From: Flavobacteriaceae bacterium UBA3611
GTDB lineage: Bacteria; Bacteroidota; Bacteroidia; Flavobacteriales; Flavobacteriaceae
Assembly (NCBI GenBank): GCA_002375495.1
Contig: DFLU01000007.1
Location: 164,886-228,885 of the forward strand
Direction of reading: 5' to 3'
Length of the DNA stretch: 64,000 nucleotides
Positions 1 through 7,152 of the stretch are shown here, piece by piece. The notes below the pieces were generated by a model. It had not been told where the DNA came from. It searched no databases and saw only the letters and a list, made by a program, of their open reading frames with translations. The stretch's first letter is position 1; the number at the start of each line of letters is the position of its first letter. Made by a program: the position numbers and the translations under genes.

Positions 1-218
1 ACTACGGAGCACAAAGGAACACCAAAGGTAATCCTGACATCTACAAACCAATAACGAAATCGAAGCTTGCTTCAGATTGATGTGAAAACAAAAAAATATA
101 CAAACCACAGGTTTGCAGCTTTTCATTTAGACTACGGAGCACAAAGGAACACCGAAGGTAATCCTGACACCTACAAACCAATAACGAAATCGAAGCTTGC
201 TTCGGATTGACGTGAAAA
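1..218. repeat. Direct repeat, two copies of about 88 bp, period 130 bp
   Basis: Positions 1-88 and 131-218 match at all but four positions, and all four differences are transitions. Each copy contains the imperfect palindrome GAAGC-TT-GCTTC with flanking AATC/GATT. The linker (89-130) holds a short inverted repeat CAAACC-ACA-GGTTTG. The first copy begins at the window edge, so the array may extend upstream. No coding potential is apparent and the element family is not recognised. Confidence 0.85.
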
Positions 219-276
219 TAATCCCGACAGTTATGGTTAGCTGACAGACGGCACCACACCCCTAAATTTATTGTAT

Positions 277-320
277 GTAACAACAGTTACCAACTCTCAA
301 AACAAATCAGTTTACTTTTG
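277..320 (+). promoter_or_regulatory. Sulfur-regulon promoter P1 (operator plus -7 box)
   Basis: The operator GTAACAACAGTTAC lies at 277-290, centre 283.5. The flavobacterial -7 element TACTTTTG lies at 313-320, so the operator centre is 29.5 bp upstream of the box. If transcription starts about 12 nt after the first T of the box, the operator sits near -41.5. P1 precedes the DUF983 gene and the Crp/Fnr regulator, which implies autoregulation. Confidence 0.75.
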
Positions 321-339
321 TAGGAAAATTGAAGAAATC

Positions 340-738
340 TTGAAAAGGTCAATTGTTTACAGTATCTTATTTTTGAAATGCCCACAATGTCGCCAAGGGA
401 ATTTTTTGAAAGCAAATCCGTATAAGCTCTCAAACATGAATAAAGTAAAGGAACATTGTTCAAAATGTGGCTTAAAATATTCTATAGAACCTAGTTTCTA
501 TATTGGAGCCATGTACGTATCCTATGCAGTAGGAGTTGCGGTGGCAATCGCCGTTTTCGTGCTTACACTAATTTTTGGGATGGATCTTGGGCCTGGTGGT
601 ATTTTATTAAGTATTGTGGGTACTTTGGTGCTAACAATGCCTTATATTGGTGCCGTTTCCAAATCTATTTGGGCGCATTTCTTTTTTAAGTACAACCCTA
701 AAATAGCAACTAAAGTAAGTAATGAATCAAGAGCTTAG
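340..738 (+). CDS. DUF983 zinc-ribbon membrane protein
   Basis: A 132-residue protein of the DUF983 family. The N-terminal part has two CxxC knuckles (CPQC and CSKC) followed by the family motif around SIEPSFYIGAMYVSY, then two hydrophobic segments. The open frame extends upstream to 271, but that start would overlap the operator and precede the -7 box at 313-320. TTG 340 gives the usual family N-terminus (LKRSIVYSILFLKCPQC). Its last 17 nt overlap the downstream regulator gene, so the two are probably translationally coupled. The biochemical role of DUF983 is unknown. Its position behind P1 ties it to the sulfur regulon. The start is uncertain, the family assignment is firm. Confidence 0.8.
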   Translation: MKRSIVYSILFLKCPQCRQGNFLKANPYKLSNMNKVKEHCSKCGLKYSIEPSFYIGAMYVSYAVGVAVAIAVFVLTLIFGMDLGPGGILLSIVGTLVLTMPYIGAVSKSIWAHFFFKYNPKIATKVSNESRA

Positions 739-1348
739 AGAAGATTACGGGTTTCAATTTGAACCTGAACTTATAGATGAAATAAGTCGTGTAGGAATTC
801 TGATGGAGGTTTCTGAAGGCACAGACCTGATTAAACCGGGGGAATATATAAAGTCGATGCCGCTATTGCTGTCTGGCAGTATTAAAATCATGCGTCCCGA
901 TGAAGAAGGCGAAGAACTTTTATTGTACCACCTTGAAAAAGGTGACACCTGTGCCATGACCATGACCTGTTGTATGGGCAACACCAAAAGTGAAATCCAC
1001 GCCATAACTGAGACCCCAGCCAAGCTTTTGATGATCCCCATAGGAAAAATGGAAGAATGGTCTAGTAAATATAAAACCTGGCGCAATTTTGTTTTTTCGA
1101 GTTACCACGCTCGTATGATGGAGCTTTTGGAAAGTGTAGATAACATCGCTTTTAACAACATGGATGAACGGCTAGAAAACTATTTAGAAGAAAAGGTCAA
1201 AATAATAAATAGCAAGCACATTCATATCACCCATAAAGATATTGCAAACGATCTTCACACGAGTCGTGTTGTAATTTCACGATTGCTGAAGAAGATGGAG
1301 AATAATAAAAAAATAAAATTACACCGTAGCTTTATTGAAGTCTTGTAA
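722..1348 (+). CDS. Crp/Fnr-family regulator, candidate activator of the sulfur regulon
   Basis: 208 residues: an N-terminal cyclic-nucleotide-binding-like beta roll (about 15-115), a dimerisation helix (about 118-145) and a C-terminal winged helix. The recognition helix reads TSRVVISRLL at 180-189. Aligned with E. coli CAP it keeps Arg180 (R182 here) and Arg185 (R187) but has Val183 in place of Glu181. The effector pocket is not that of CRP and contains Cys77, Cys83 and Cys84 (GDTC...TCCMG). These might sense persulfide, which is inference. The stop codon lies inside the operator of the next gene. It is overlapped by DUF983, and P1 implies autoregulation. It is the most likely protein to bind all seven GTAAC-N4-GTTAC sites. 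Confidence 0.88.
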   Translation: MNQELREDYGFQFEPELIDEISRVGILMEVSEGTDLIKPGEYIKSMPLLLSGSIKIMRPDEEGEELLLYHLEKGDTCAMTMTCCMGNTKSEIHAITETPAKLLMIPIGKMEEWSSKYKTWRNFVFSSYHARMMELLESVDNIAFNNMDERLENYLEEKVKIINSKHIHITHKDIANDLHTSRVVISRLLKKMENNKKIKLHRSFIEVL

Positions 1349-1388
1349 CATTCGTTACAAAGAATCCGCTCTCAGGTAATTACATTTG
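1345..1388 (+). promoter_or_regulatory. Sulfur-regulon promoter P2
   Basis: The operator GTAACATTCGTTAC at 1345-1358 (extended palindrome TTGTAAC-ATTC-GTTACAA) contains the regulator's stop codon. The -7 box TACATTTG at 1381-1388 matches the consensus fully, with 29.5 bp from operator centre to box start. It drives the TauE/SafE gene. Confidence 0.8.
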
Positions 1389-1408
1389 TGCCTAACTAAG
1401 AATCGTAA

Positions 1409-2209
1409 ATGGAAATAATCGAAATTTTAGGCTATCTAGGGGCTTTGCTCATCGGGCTCGTTCTAGGGCTTATTGGTGGTGGCGGATCAATCCTTACGGT
1501 CCCTATATTAGTTTACGCGCTTACTTTAAATCCTGTTCTCGCAACCGCATATTCTTTATTTGTGGTTGGTACCACATCGCTGGTTGGCGCTATCAAGAAT
1601 ATGATGAAGGGTATGGTAGATTTTAGGACTGCCATTATTTTTGCGATTCCAGCATTTATAGCCGTATACCTTACAAGAGCTTATCTTATTCCTGCAATAC
1701 CCGACGAACTTTTTGAAATAGGAAGTTTTATGGTTACAAAAAACTTGGCTATCATGCTCTTTTTTGCAATCATCATGTTGTTGGCTTCCGTTTCGATGAT
1801 ACGAAACAATGGCAAAGAGAGGGACCTAAGTACACAAATTCAATACAACTATCCACTAATTATTGTGGAGGGCCTGGTGGTAGGTGTTATAACAGGTCTT
1901 GTTGGCGCCGGTGGTGGTTTTCTAATCATACCCGCATTGGTTTTACTCGCAAAATTACCCATGAAAAAAGCAGTAGCCACGTCCCTACTCATTATTGCTA
2001 TTAAATCGTTGATTGGGTTCTTGGGGGACGTTCAAAACCTAGAGATCGATTGGCCATTTCTTTTATCGTTTACTGGTATTTCCGTAGTGGGGATTTTTAT
2101 AGGAATCTGGCTCAATAAATTCATTGATGGAAAAAAACTAAAGAAAGCGTTTGGTTGGTTTGTTCTTATCATGGGAATATACATCATCTACAAAGAACTT
2201 TCTATGTAA
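1409..2209 (+). CDS. TauE/SafE family sulfite/sulfur-anion exporter
   Basis: 266-residue polytopic membrane protein with the internal duplication of the TauE/SafE (DUF81) family. The first repeat carries GLIGGGGSILTVP near residue 20. The second carries GLVGAGGGFLIIP near residue 170. About eight hydrophobic segments are visible. Family members move sulfite, sulfoacetate or related organosulfur anions. Here the likely cargo is sulfite or thiosulfate produced by the persulfide dioxygenases encoded next door, which is inference. It has its own operator promoter P2, and its stop codon overlaps the next operator, P3. It starts at ATG 1409, 20 nt after the -7 box. Confidence 0.88.
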   Translation: MEIIEILGYLGALLIGLVLGLIGGGGSILTVPILVYALTLNPVLATAYSLFVVGTTSLVGAIKNMMKGMVDFRTAIIFAIPAFIAVYLTRAYLIPAIPDELFEIGSFMVTKNLAIMLFFAIIMLLASVSMIRNNGKERDLSTQIQYNYPLIIVEGLVVGVITGLVGAGGGFLIIPALVLLAKLPMKKAVATSLLIIAIKSLIGFLGDVQNLEIDWPFLLSFTGISVVGIFIGIWLNKFIDGKKLKKAFGWFVLIMGIYIIYKELSM

Positions 2210-2249
2210 CCTTGGTTACCAAATAACATTAAAATACACTCTAAATTTA
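2206..2249 (+). promoter_or_regulatory. Sulfur-regulon promoter P3
   Basis: The operator GTAACCTTGGTTAC at 2206-2219 covers the TauE/SafE stop codon. The -7 box TAAATTTA at 2242-2249 (last G replaced by A) starts exactly 29.5 bp from the operator centre. The 5' leader before the ATG at 2330 is about 75 nt. Confidence 0.72.
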
Positions 2250-2329
2250 CAGTATCAAATTCAGCTGAAATCAAAACTATCATTAAAAATACGGTGGTTT
2301 TTGAATAAGCATACTTAAAACACAATACT

Positions 2330-3742
2330 ATGAACGTAGAACAAATTTATACAGGATGCCTGGCACATGCAGCATATTACATTGAAAGTAATGGAGAAGC
2401 TGCCATTTTTGACCCATTAAGAGAGGTAGAGCCTTATTTAGCCCGTGCCAAAAAAGACAATGCTACAATTAAATATGTGTTTGAAACGCATTTTCATGCC
2501 GATTTTGTGAGCGGCCACTTAGATCTCCAAAAAAAAGCTGGAGCAGAAATTGTGTTTGGTCCTGGCGCGGCACCTGCTTACGAAGCAACGACTGCCAAAG
2601 ACGGACAAATTTTTGAAGTAGGAGATTATAAAATAAAGGTAATCCATACACCCGGCCACACTATGGAAAGTACTACCTACCTACTTATTGATGAGAAAGG
2701 GAACGAACACGGTATCATAACGGGAGACACCTTGTTTATTGGCGATGTAGGTCGCCCAGACCTTGCACAACATGTGGTAGAAGACTTAACCGAGGAAAAA
2801 TTAGCAGGACACCTATTCGACTCACTACGAAACAAAATCATGCCATTGGGCGACCACCTCATCGTGTACCCAAATCACGGTGCTGGTTCTGCCTGCGGAA
2901 AAATGATGAGTAAAGAAACTACAGATACGTTGGGGAACCAGAAAAAACTGAACTACGCCCTACGACCCGACATGACTAAAGATGAGTTTATTAAAGAATT
3001 ACTAACTGGGTTAACCGCCCCTCCTGGCTACTTTCCGCAAAATGTGTTGATGAATATAAAGGGATATGATAGTTTAGACGATGTTAAAAAACGTGGAGAA
3101 AAACCGTTAAACCCAGAAGCTTTTGAAGTAGCAGCCAACGAATCTGGAGCGTTACTATTAGACACCCGGAACGCAGAAGATTTTGCCAAGGGCTTTATTC
3201 CCAATAGCATCAACATAGGGTTGGAAGGCAATTTTGCACAATGGGTAGGCGAAATGATTCCCGATGTGAAGCAACATATCTTACTTATCACAGAGCCCGG
3301 TAAAGAAGACGAAGCCATCACTAGGCTATCACGTGTGGGCTATGATTATACCATCGGGTATCTGGATGGCGGATTCGAAAGCTGGAAAAAAGCTGATAAG
3401 TCGTTCAATACCGTCAATCGTATAGACCCCGAAACATTAGCCTCTGTATATGAAGAAAACCCATTAATCTTTGATGTGCGCAAGAAAAGTGAATTCGATT
3501 CAGAACACATCCTAGAAGCAACGAATATTCCCTTAAACGAAATTAATGATCATTTAGCTGAGCTTCCTAAGGATAAACCATTATATCTGCACTGTGCAGG
3601 AGGCTATCGCAGCATGATTGCAGCTTCAATATTAAAACAGCGCGGATGGGAATATATCACAGATGTTCGTGGCGGATTCAAAGAAATTTCAGAAACGGAT
3701 ATTCCAAAATCAGATTATGTGTGTCCTACCACAATGCTCTAA
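2330..3742 (+). CDS. cstB: Persulfide dioxygenase-rhodanese fusion (CstB-like), copy 1
   Basis: 470 residues in three domains. Residues 1-240 are an ETHE1-like metallo-beta-lactamase fold with HFHADFVSGH (His54, His56, Asp58, His63), His110 and GDTLF. Residues 265-355 are a rhodanese-like domain with no active-site Cys. Residues 365-455 are a catalytic rhodanese with Cys422 in HCAGGYRS. This MBL/pseudo-rhodanese/rhodanese order is that of staphylococcal CstB, which oxidises persulfides to thiosulfate or sulfite. Cys189 (GSACG) matches a linker cysteine seen in that family, and an extra Cys465 lies near the C-terminus. It is a single-gene unit between P3 and the terminator at 3807. The product assignment is strong, the exact substrate is inferred. 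Confidence 0.9.
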   Translation: MNVEQIYTGCLAHAAYYIESNGEAAIFDPLREVEPYLARAKKDNATIKYVFETHFHADFVSGHLDLQKKAGAEIVFGPGAAPAYEATTAKDGQIFEVGDYKIKVIHTPGHTMESTTYLLIDEKGNEHGIITGDTLFIGDVGRPDLAQHVVEDLTEEKLAGHLFDSLRNKIMPLGDHLIVYPNHGAGSACGKMMSKETTDTLGNQKKLNYALRPDMTKDEFIKELLTGLTAPPGYFPQNVLMNIKGYDSLDDVKKRGEKPLNPEAFEVAANESGALLLDTRNAEDFAKGFIPNSINIGLEGNFAQWVGEMIPDVKQHILLITEPGKEDEAITRLSRVGYDYTIGYLDGGFESWKKADKSFNTVNRIDPETLASVYEENPLIFDVRKKSEFDSEHILEATNIPLNEINDHLAELPKDKPLYLHCAGGYRSMIAASILKQRGWEYITDVRGGFKEISETDIPKSDYVCPTTML

Positions 3743-3806
3743 TGTTTGTTGATTTTAAATATCTCAATTGAGCCTAAAAATAAATTTTTGTTTTTTTGTT
3801 GGTTGA

Positions 3807-3833
3807 AAAGCGGCTGGAGACAGTCGCTTTTTT
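3807..3833 (+). terminator. Intrinsic terminator after cstB copy 1
   Basis: Stem AAAGCGGCTG (3807-3816), loop GAGA, stem CAGTCGCTTT (3821-3830) with one G-T pair, followed by a T run. The reverse strand also ends in TTTT, so it may serve the convergent methyltransferase gene as well. Confidence 0.8.
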
Positions 3834-4419
3834 ATTTCTGCAACACTAAGGTAGTCATGGCCCGTTCATCCTGAACGTTAGTGGTTTTTACCGGTTCGAG
3901 AAGTGTAAGCTTAAACTCTTTCACAACTTGTTGAATACGTTCTCTGGTTAGATAATAGGTGCCTTTCTGTCCATTTTCTTTATAAGTAATCTCAGGAGCA
4001 TTTCCGTCTAACCCAATATTTGAAGCCATTCTTACAAGCAAGATTCCATTTGGCTTCAGTACCCGCATCAATTCTGAAAACATTGCTGTAAAATGTGCTT
4101 CACTTTGTGCAAAATGCAATACAGCACAGCAGAGAATGTGGTCAAAACGACGTGCGTCAAACGGTAGTTGGTCTAGGGTACCAATTGTAAAATGTTCTGC
4201 TTGACTCGGATAGTTCGTTTTCGCATTGGCTAAGAATTCAGCATCCATATCAATTCCAAAGACCTCAAAGTCATTTTGATAAAACCATTTTAAGTTCCGG
4301 CCTTTGCCGCAACCAGCATCTAATATGGTTTGATTCTTTTGGTAACGCCCTTTTAAAATTTGGTCGATCACATAAATATCAACGTTCCCTAGTGCATCAT
4401 ATGTGGTTTCAAAATTCAT
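3832..4419 (-). CDS. Class I SAM-dependent methyltransferase
   Basis: 195 residues with a Rossmann-fold methyltransferase core. Motif I is ILDAGCGKGRN (about 35-45), the acidic residue after beta-2 lies in GIDMD, and motif IV is HILCCAVLHF. It resembles TehB-like small-molecule methyltransferases, and no substrate is readable from the sequence. It is divergent from the peroxiredoxin operon, so the operator at 4474-4487 lies 55 bp from its start. Only a poor -7 match (TAGATTGC read on the minus strand at 4451-4444) occurs at the mirrored spacing. A thiol, sulfide or tellurite/selenite methylation role would fit the neighbourhood but is not shown. Confidence 0.82.
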   Translation of the reverse strand: MNFETTYDALGNVDIYVIDQILKGRYQKNQTILDAGCGKGRNLKWFYQNDFEVFGIDMDAEFLANAKTNYPSQAEHFTIGTLDQLPFDARRFDHILCCAVLHFAQSEAHFTAMFSELMRVLKPNGILLVRMASNIGLDGNAPEITYKENGQKGTYYLTRERIQQVVKEFKLTLLEPVKTTNVQDERAMTTLVLQK

Positions 4420-4473
4420 AAGTTTTAATGTTAAATTTTTAAAGCAATCTAGTAGTAATTAATTCATACTTCT

Positions 4474-4517
4474 GTAACAATAGTTACTGTTTCTGAGCAG
4501 TATACAGATTACTTTTA
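4474..4517 (+). promoter_or_regulatory. Sulfur-regulon promoter P4
   Basis: The operator GTAACAATAGTTAC at 4474-4487 is 29.5 bp (centre to box start) from the -7 box TACTTTTA at 4510-4517. It precedes the seven-gene peroxiredoxin-to-racemase operon and lies in the intergenic region shared with the divergent methyltransferase. Confidence 0.76.
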
Positions 4518-4543
4518 TACTATCAAAATAAAAAAAAGACGAT

Positions 4544-5203
4544 ATGGAAACAATAAATGAAAACAACATCACTACGATGCCACGAATAGGCGATATGGCG
4601 CCAGATTTTAAAGCAAAAACAACCAAAGGAGATATCCAACTTTCAGATTTTGCTAAAGATAAATGGATTGTAATGTTTTCGCATCCAGCCGATTTTACAC
4701 CAGTTTGTACTACGGAAATGTCTGGTTTTGCCACGCGTAAAGGTGAATTTACAGCACTCAACACAGAATTATTAGGGCTAAGCATAGACAGTATTCATGC
4801 ACACCTAGGCTGGGTAAATAACGTGAGAGAGAAAACAGGGGTGTATTTTGACTTTCCGATCATAGCCGATATAGACATGAAAGTTTCAAAATTATACGGC
4901 ATGCTACAACCCAACGAAAGTGAGACAGCTGCTGTACGTGCTGTGTTCTTTATCGATCCAAAAAAGAAAATCCGGTTAATTATGTACTATCCATTAAACG
5001 TTGGTAGAAATATGGATGAAATCTTAAGAGCATTAGAAGCACTTCAAATTTCAGATAAACATGGGGTAGCGATGCCATTAGATTGGAAAAAAGGAGACAA
5101 GGTAATCGTGCCACCGCCCAAAACATTGGACGAGATGAACGCCAGAATCAATGACGACACATGCGAAAAGGTAGATTTCTACCTTGCAAAAAAATCATTG
5201 TAA
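4544..5203 (+). CDS. Peroxiredoxin (Prx6 / 1-Cys-like)
   Basis: 219 residues of the AhpC/TSA family. The peroxidatic motif is PADFTPVCTTE with Thr52 and Cys55. The C-terminal Prx6-type extension contains a second cysteine, Cys207 (DDTCEK), positioned like the resolving cysteine of archaeal Prx6 enzymes. It would reduce hydrogen peroxide, organic peroxides or possibly oxidised sulfur species in the cytoplasm. It is the first gene of the operon behind P4. The following six genes lie 1-27 nt apart or overlap. Peroxide detoxification is well supported, the link to persulfide metabolism is inferred from the operon. Confidence 0.9.
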   Translation: METINENNITTMPRIGDMAPDFKAKTTKGDIQLSDFAKDKWIVMFSHPADFTPVCTTEMSGFATRKGEFTALNTELLGLSIDSIHAHLGWVNNVREKTGVYFDFPIIADIDMKVSKLYGMLQPNESETAAVRAVFFIDPKKKIRLIMYYPLNVGRNMDEILRALEALQISDKHGVAMPLDWKKGDKVIVPPPKTLDEMNARINDDTCEKVDFYLAKKSL

Positions 5204-5212
5204 GTAACTAAA

Positions 5213-5590
5213 ATGAATAAAACACTAATTATTATGACACTTTTAAGCACACTATTTGGTGCAAAGGCACAACACACAGACACTATTAAAATATTAGATC
5301 CCGTTGCATTTCAAGAGGCAATTTCTAAAGAACAGGCACAGTTAATAGATGTTCGAACCGCCATGGAGTATAAACAAGGACACATCTCTAATGCCAAAAA
5401 TTTAGATTTTTTTCAACGGGTGAATTTCAAGAATAGTGTTGAAAAGTTAGATAAAAACAAACCGGTTTACCTGTATTGCCGCTCTGGAAATCGCAGTCAG
5501 AAGGCAGCACATTTATTAGCAGAGATGGGTTTTTCGCAATTATATGATTTGAGCGGTGGTTATATGCAATGGCCTTTTAAAAATGAATAG
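5213..5590 (+). CDS. Exported single-domain rhodanese
   Basis: 125 residues. An N-terminal signal peptide (about 1-20, ending GAKAQ) targets it to the periplasm. A single rhodanese domain follows, with LIDVRTAMEYKQGHI and the active-site loop YCRSGNRS (Cys89). Rhodaneses transfer sulfane sulfur from thiosulfate or persulfides to a thiophilic acceptor through a cysteine persulfide. It starts 9 nt after the peroxiredoxin stop, in the same operon. A periplasmic rhodanese beside a cytochrome c and an HMA protein suggests sulfur-atom handling outside the inner membrane. Confidence 0.88.
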   Translation: MNKTLIIMTLLSTLFGAKAQHTDTIKILDPVAFQEAISKEQAQLIDVRTAMEYKQGHISNAKNLDFFQRVNFKNSVEKLDKNKPVYLYCRSGNRSQKAAHLLAEMGFSQLYDLSGGYMQWPFKNE

Positions 5591-5591
5591 C

Positions 5592-5858
5592 ATGAAAACA
5601 ACTCTAATCGTCCAAAATTTGAAATGCGGTGGGTGTGCTAAAACAATCACTTCTAGACTTTCTACGCTATCTGGAATAAAGGAGGTTGAAATTGACGTCC
5701 ATACTTCCGAAGTTCAATTAAGATATGACACCCTGAATGATCTTGCGATGGCCGAACGATTGCTGGTAAACCTGGGTTATCCACCTGAGGGGGTTGAGAA
5801 TACCATGGTAAACAAGGCAAAATCGTTTGTGAGCTGTGCAATTGGTACAATAAACTGA
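5592..5858 (+). CDS. Heavy-metal-associated (HMA) domain protein, CopZ-like
   Basis: 88 residues with an N-terminal HMA fold and metal-binding motif KCGGCAKT (GGCxxC-type, Cys10 and Cys13 counting from ATG 5592). A short C-terminal tail with one more Cys (FVSCAIG) follows. The frame is open further upstream, but those starts lie inside the rhodanese gene. ATG 5583 overlapping the rhodanese stop is the alternative. Related proteins carry Cu(I). Here the two-cysteine site could bind copper or accept sulfane sulfur, and the sequence cannot decide. It is the third gene of the P4 operon. Confidence 0.8.
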   Translation: MKTTLIVQNLKCGGCAKTITSRLSTLSGIKEVEIDVHTSEVQLRYDTLNDLAMAERLLVNLGYPPEGVENTMVNKAKSFVSCAIGTIN

Positions 5859-5872
5859 TACTATATAACACT

Positions 5873-6238
5873 ATGAAATACATCTTGAACTTAATGATTG
5901 TCGGCCTGCTGTTTAGCAGTTGCGGGAACACCAATAATTCAGTTAATCCTACGGAAAAAAACCTAGCCTCAAAAGTGGCGTATGCAGACGAGATAAATAA
6001 GGTGGTCGTTTTTGAATCGCATTATAAAATGCTCGTTTTCGCATTGAAAAAGGGGCAAGATCTCAAACCTCATTCGGCAACGATGGATGCTCCATTGATT
6101 ATGTTAGAAGGAAGCGCTATGGTAACAATTGGCACAACTGAAACTACCGTCAAAAAAGGGGATATCATCACATTGCCTAAAGATAGTATGCATGGTGTAT
6201 CTCCGATAACAAATTGTAAGTTCCTACTTATAAAATAA
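5873..6238 (+). CDS. Cupin-domain lipoprotein
   Basis: 121 residues. The signal peptide ends in a lipobox (LLFSSCGN, Cys18-19 region), so it should be a membrane-anchored periplasmic or surface lipoprotein. The rest is a small cupin barrel with motif 1 partly recognisable (LKKGQDLKPHSATMDAPLIMLEG) and motif 2 around LPKDSMHGV. Only some of the usual cupin metal ligands are present (two candidate histidines), so it may be a binding rather than a catalytic protein. Its stop overlaps a possible ATG of the cytochrome gene (TAATG). Substrate unknown. Confidence 0.75.
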   Translation: MKYILNLMIVGLLFSSCGNTNNSVNPTEKNLASKVAYADEINKVVVFESHYKMLVFALKKGQDLKPHSATMDAPLIMLEGSAMVTIGTTETTVKKGDIITLPKDSMHGVSPITNCKFLLIK

Positions 6239-6246
6239 TGGTTACT

Positions 6247-6825
6247 ATGAAAACATATCAGTTCATAGCAGCCATCGCATTTGCAACTTTCGTGCTAACG
6301 GCGTGTAACAAACCTGTTTCAGATGGATATACAAATCACGCAGCTGTAAAAGAATTCGTTATATCAAAAACAACGGATCATCCCGGTAAAAAATTGATGG
6401 AACAGCAATGCTATGTATGTCACAATCCCAGCAGCGATCACGATGGTCGTATTGCGCCACCTATGGTTGCCGTAAAGTCGCATTATATGACTGATTCCAT
6501 TACAAAAAAACAATTTACAGATGCCATTTGGAATTTTGTCGAAAAACCTTCCGAAGAAAAATCAAAAATGAGAGGTGCGGTACGTCGTTTTAACCTAATG
6601 CCTTTTCAACCTTTTAATGAAGGACAAGTCCGTCTCATCGCCGATTATATGTATCAATATAAAATTGACGAGCCCGACTGGTTTAAAAAACATGTAGAGG
6701 AAGAAAGCAATGGCAATATGAAGTACCATAATGAAGGAAGAAAAATAGACGGTACCCATTCCGAAGAAAAACAAACACCAGAAGAACGTGGTTTGGGGTA
6801 TAGTTTTGACAAAACGAAGTACTAA
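6247..6825 (+). CDS. Monohaem cytochrome c lipoprotein
   Basis: 192 residues from ATG 6247 (ATG 6238, overlapping the cupin stop, is also possible). The lipobox FVLTACNK places it on the outer face of a membrane. One haem c site, CYVCH, lies at 55-59, and a methionine in the segment FNLMPF (Met118) is a candidate distal ligand. The C-terminal 50 residues are charged and probably flexible. In the P4 operon it is the only electron carrier and could accept electrons from sulfur oxidation or pass them to a terminal oxidase. Its partner is not evident. Confidence 0.85.
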   Translation: MKTYQFIAAIAFATFVLTACNKPVSDGYTNHAAVKEFVISKTTDHPGKKLMEQQCYVCHNPSSDHDGRIAPPMVAVKSHYMTDSITKKQFTDAIWNFVEKPSEEKSKMRGAVRRFNLMPFQPFNEGQVRLIADYMYQYKIDEPDWFKKHVEEESNGNMKYHNEGRKIDGTHSEEKQTPEERGLGYSFDKTKY

Positions 6826-6851
6826 AACGTACAATTTAGATAACAGCTCTT

Positions 6852-7151
6852 ATGGTAAATTTCAACAAAATTATTTCAGGAGATACACCAGTTTTAGTTG
6901 ATTTCTATACGAATACCTGCGACCCCCGCGATATGCTAACTCCCGTGTTGAGCCAAGTACAAGAAAATTTGGGTAAACGCGTAGAAATTTTACAAATTAA
7001 CTTAGACAAGAATAAGACTATTGCCGAAACTTATGATGTGCAAAGCACTCCCACCATGTTGCTTTTTCAAAATGGACAAATAAAGTGGCGCGCCTCTTCG
7101 GTTTTATCGAACGCCGAAATTGTTTCCGCCATCATAACAAATATAGATTAA
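6852..7151 (+). CDS. Thioredoxin-fold protein with a monothiol active site
   Basis: 99 residues covering a complete thioredoxin fold without a signal peptide. The usual WCGPC is replaced by TCDPR: Cys23 is kept and the second cysteine is Arg26. The cis-proline segment STPTMLLF is intact. It therefore cannot form the standard CxxC disulfide. It may instead carry a persulfide or act in a glutathione-like exchange, which is inference. It sits in the P4 operon 26 nt after the cytochrome gene and 1 nt before the racemase. Confidence 0.85.
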   Translation: MVNFNKIISGDTPVLVDFYTNTCDPRDMLTPVLSQVQENLGKRVEILQINLDKNKTIAETYDVQSTPTMLLFQNGQIKWRASSVLSNAEIVSAIITNID

Positions 7152-7152
7152 A

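Noticed and set aside
1..218. Integron attC sites or a CRISPR array
   Set aside because: The repeat unit is too long and there are only two copies. No short-repeat/spacer pattern, cas gene, integrase or clear attC core sequences are present.
271..339. Longer DUF983 reading frame starting at 271
   Set aside because: It would begin inside the P1 operator and upstream of the -7 box, and it adds residues not found in the family.
754..1108. Minus-strand open frames opposite the regulator
   Set aside because: They lack promoters and family similarity and lie fully opposite a well-supported gene.
4419..4474. Sulfur-regulon control of the methyltransferase from the shared operator
   Set aside because: At the mirrored 29.5-bp offset only TAGATTGC is found on the minus strand, a poor -7 match, so the call was not made.
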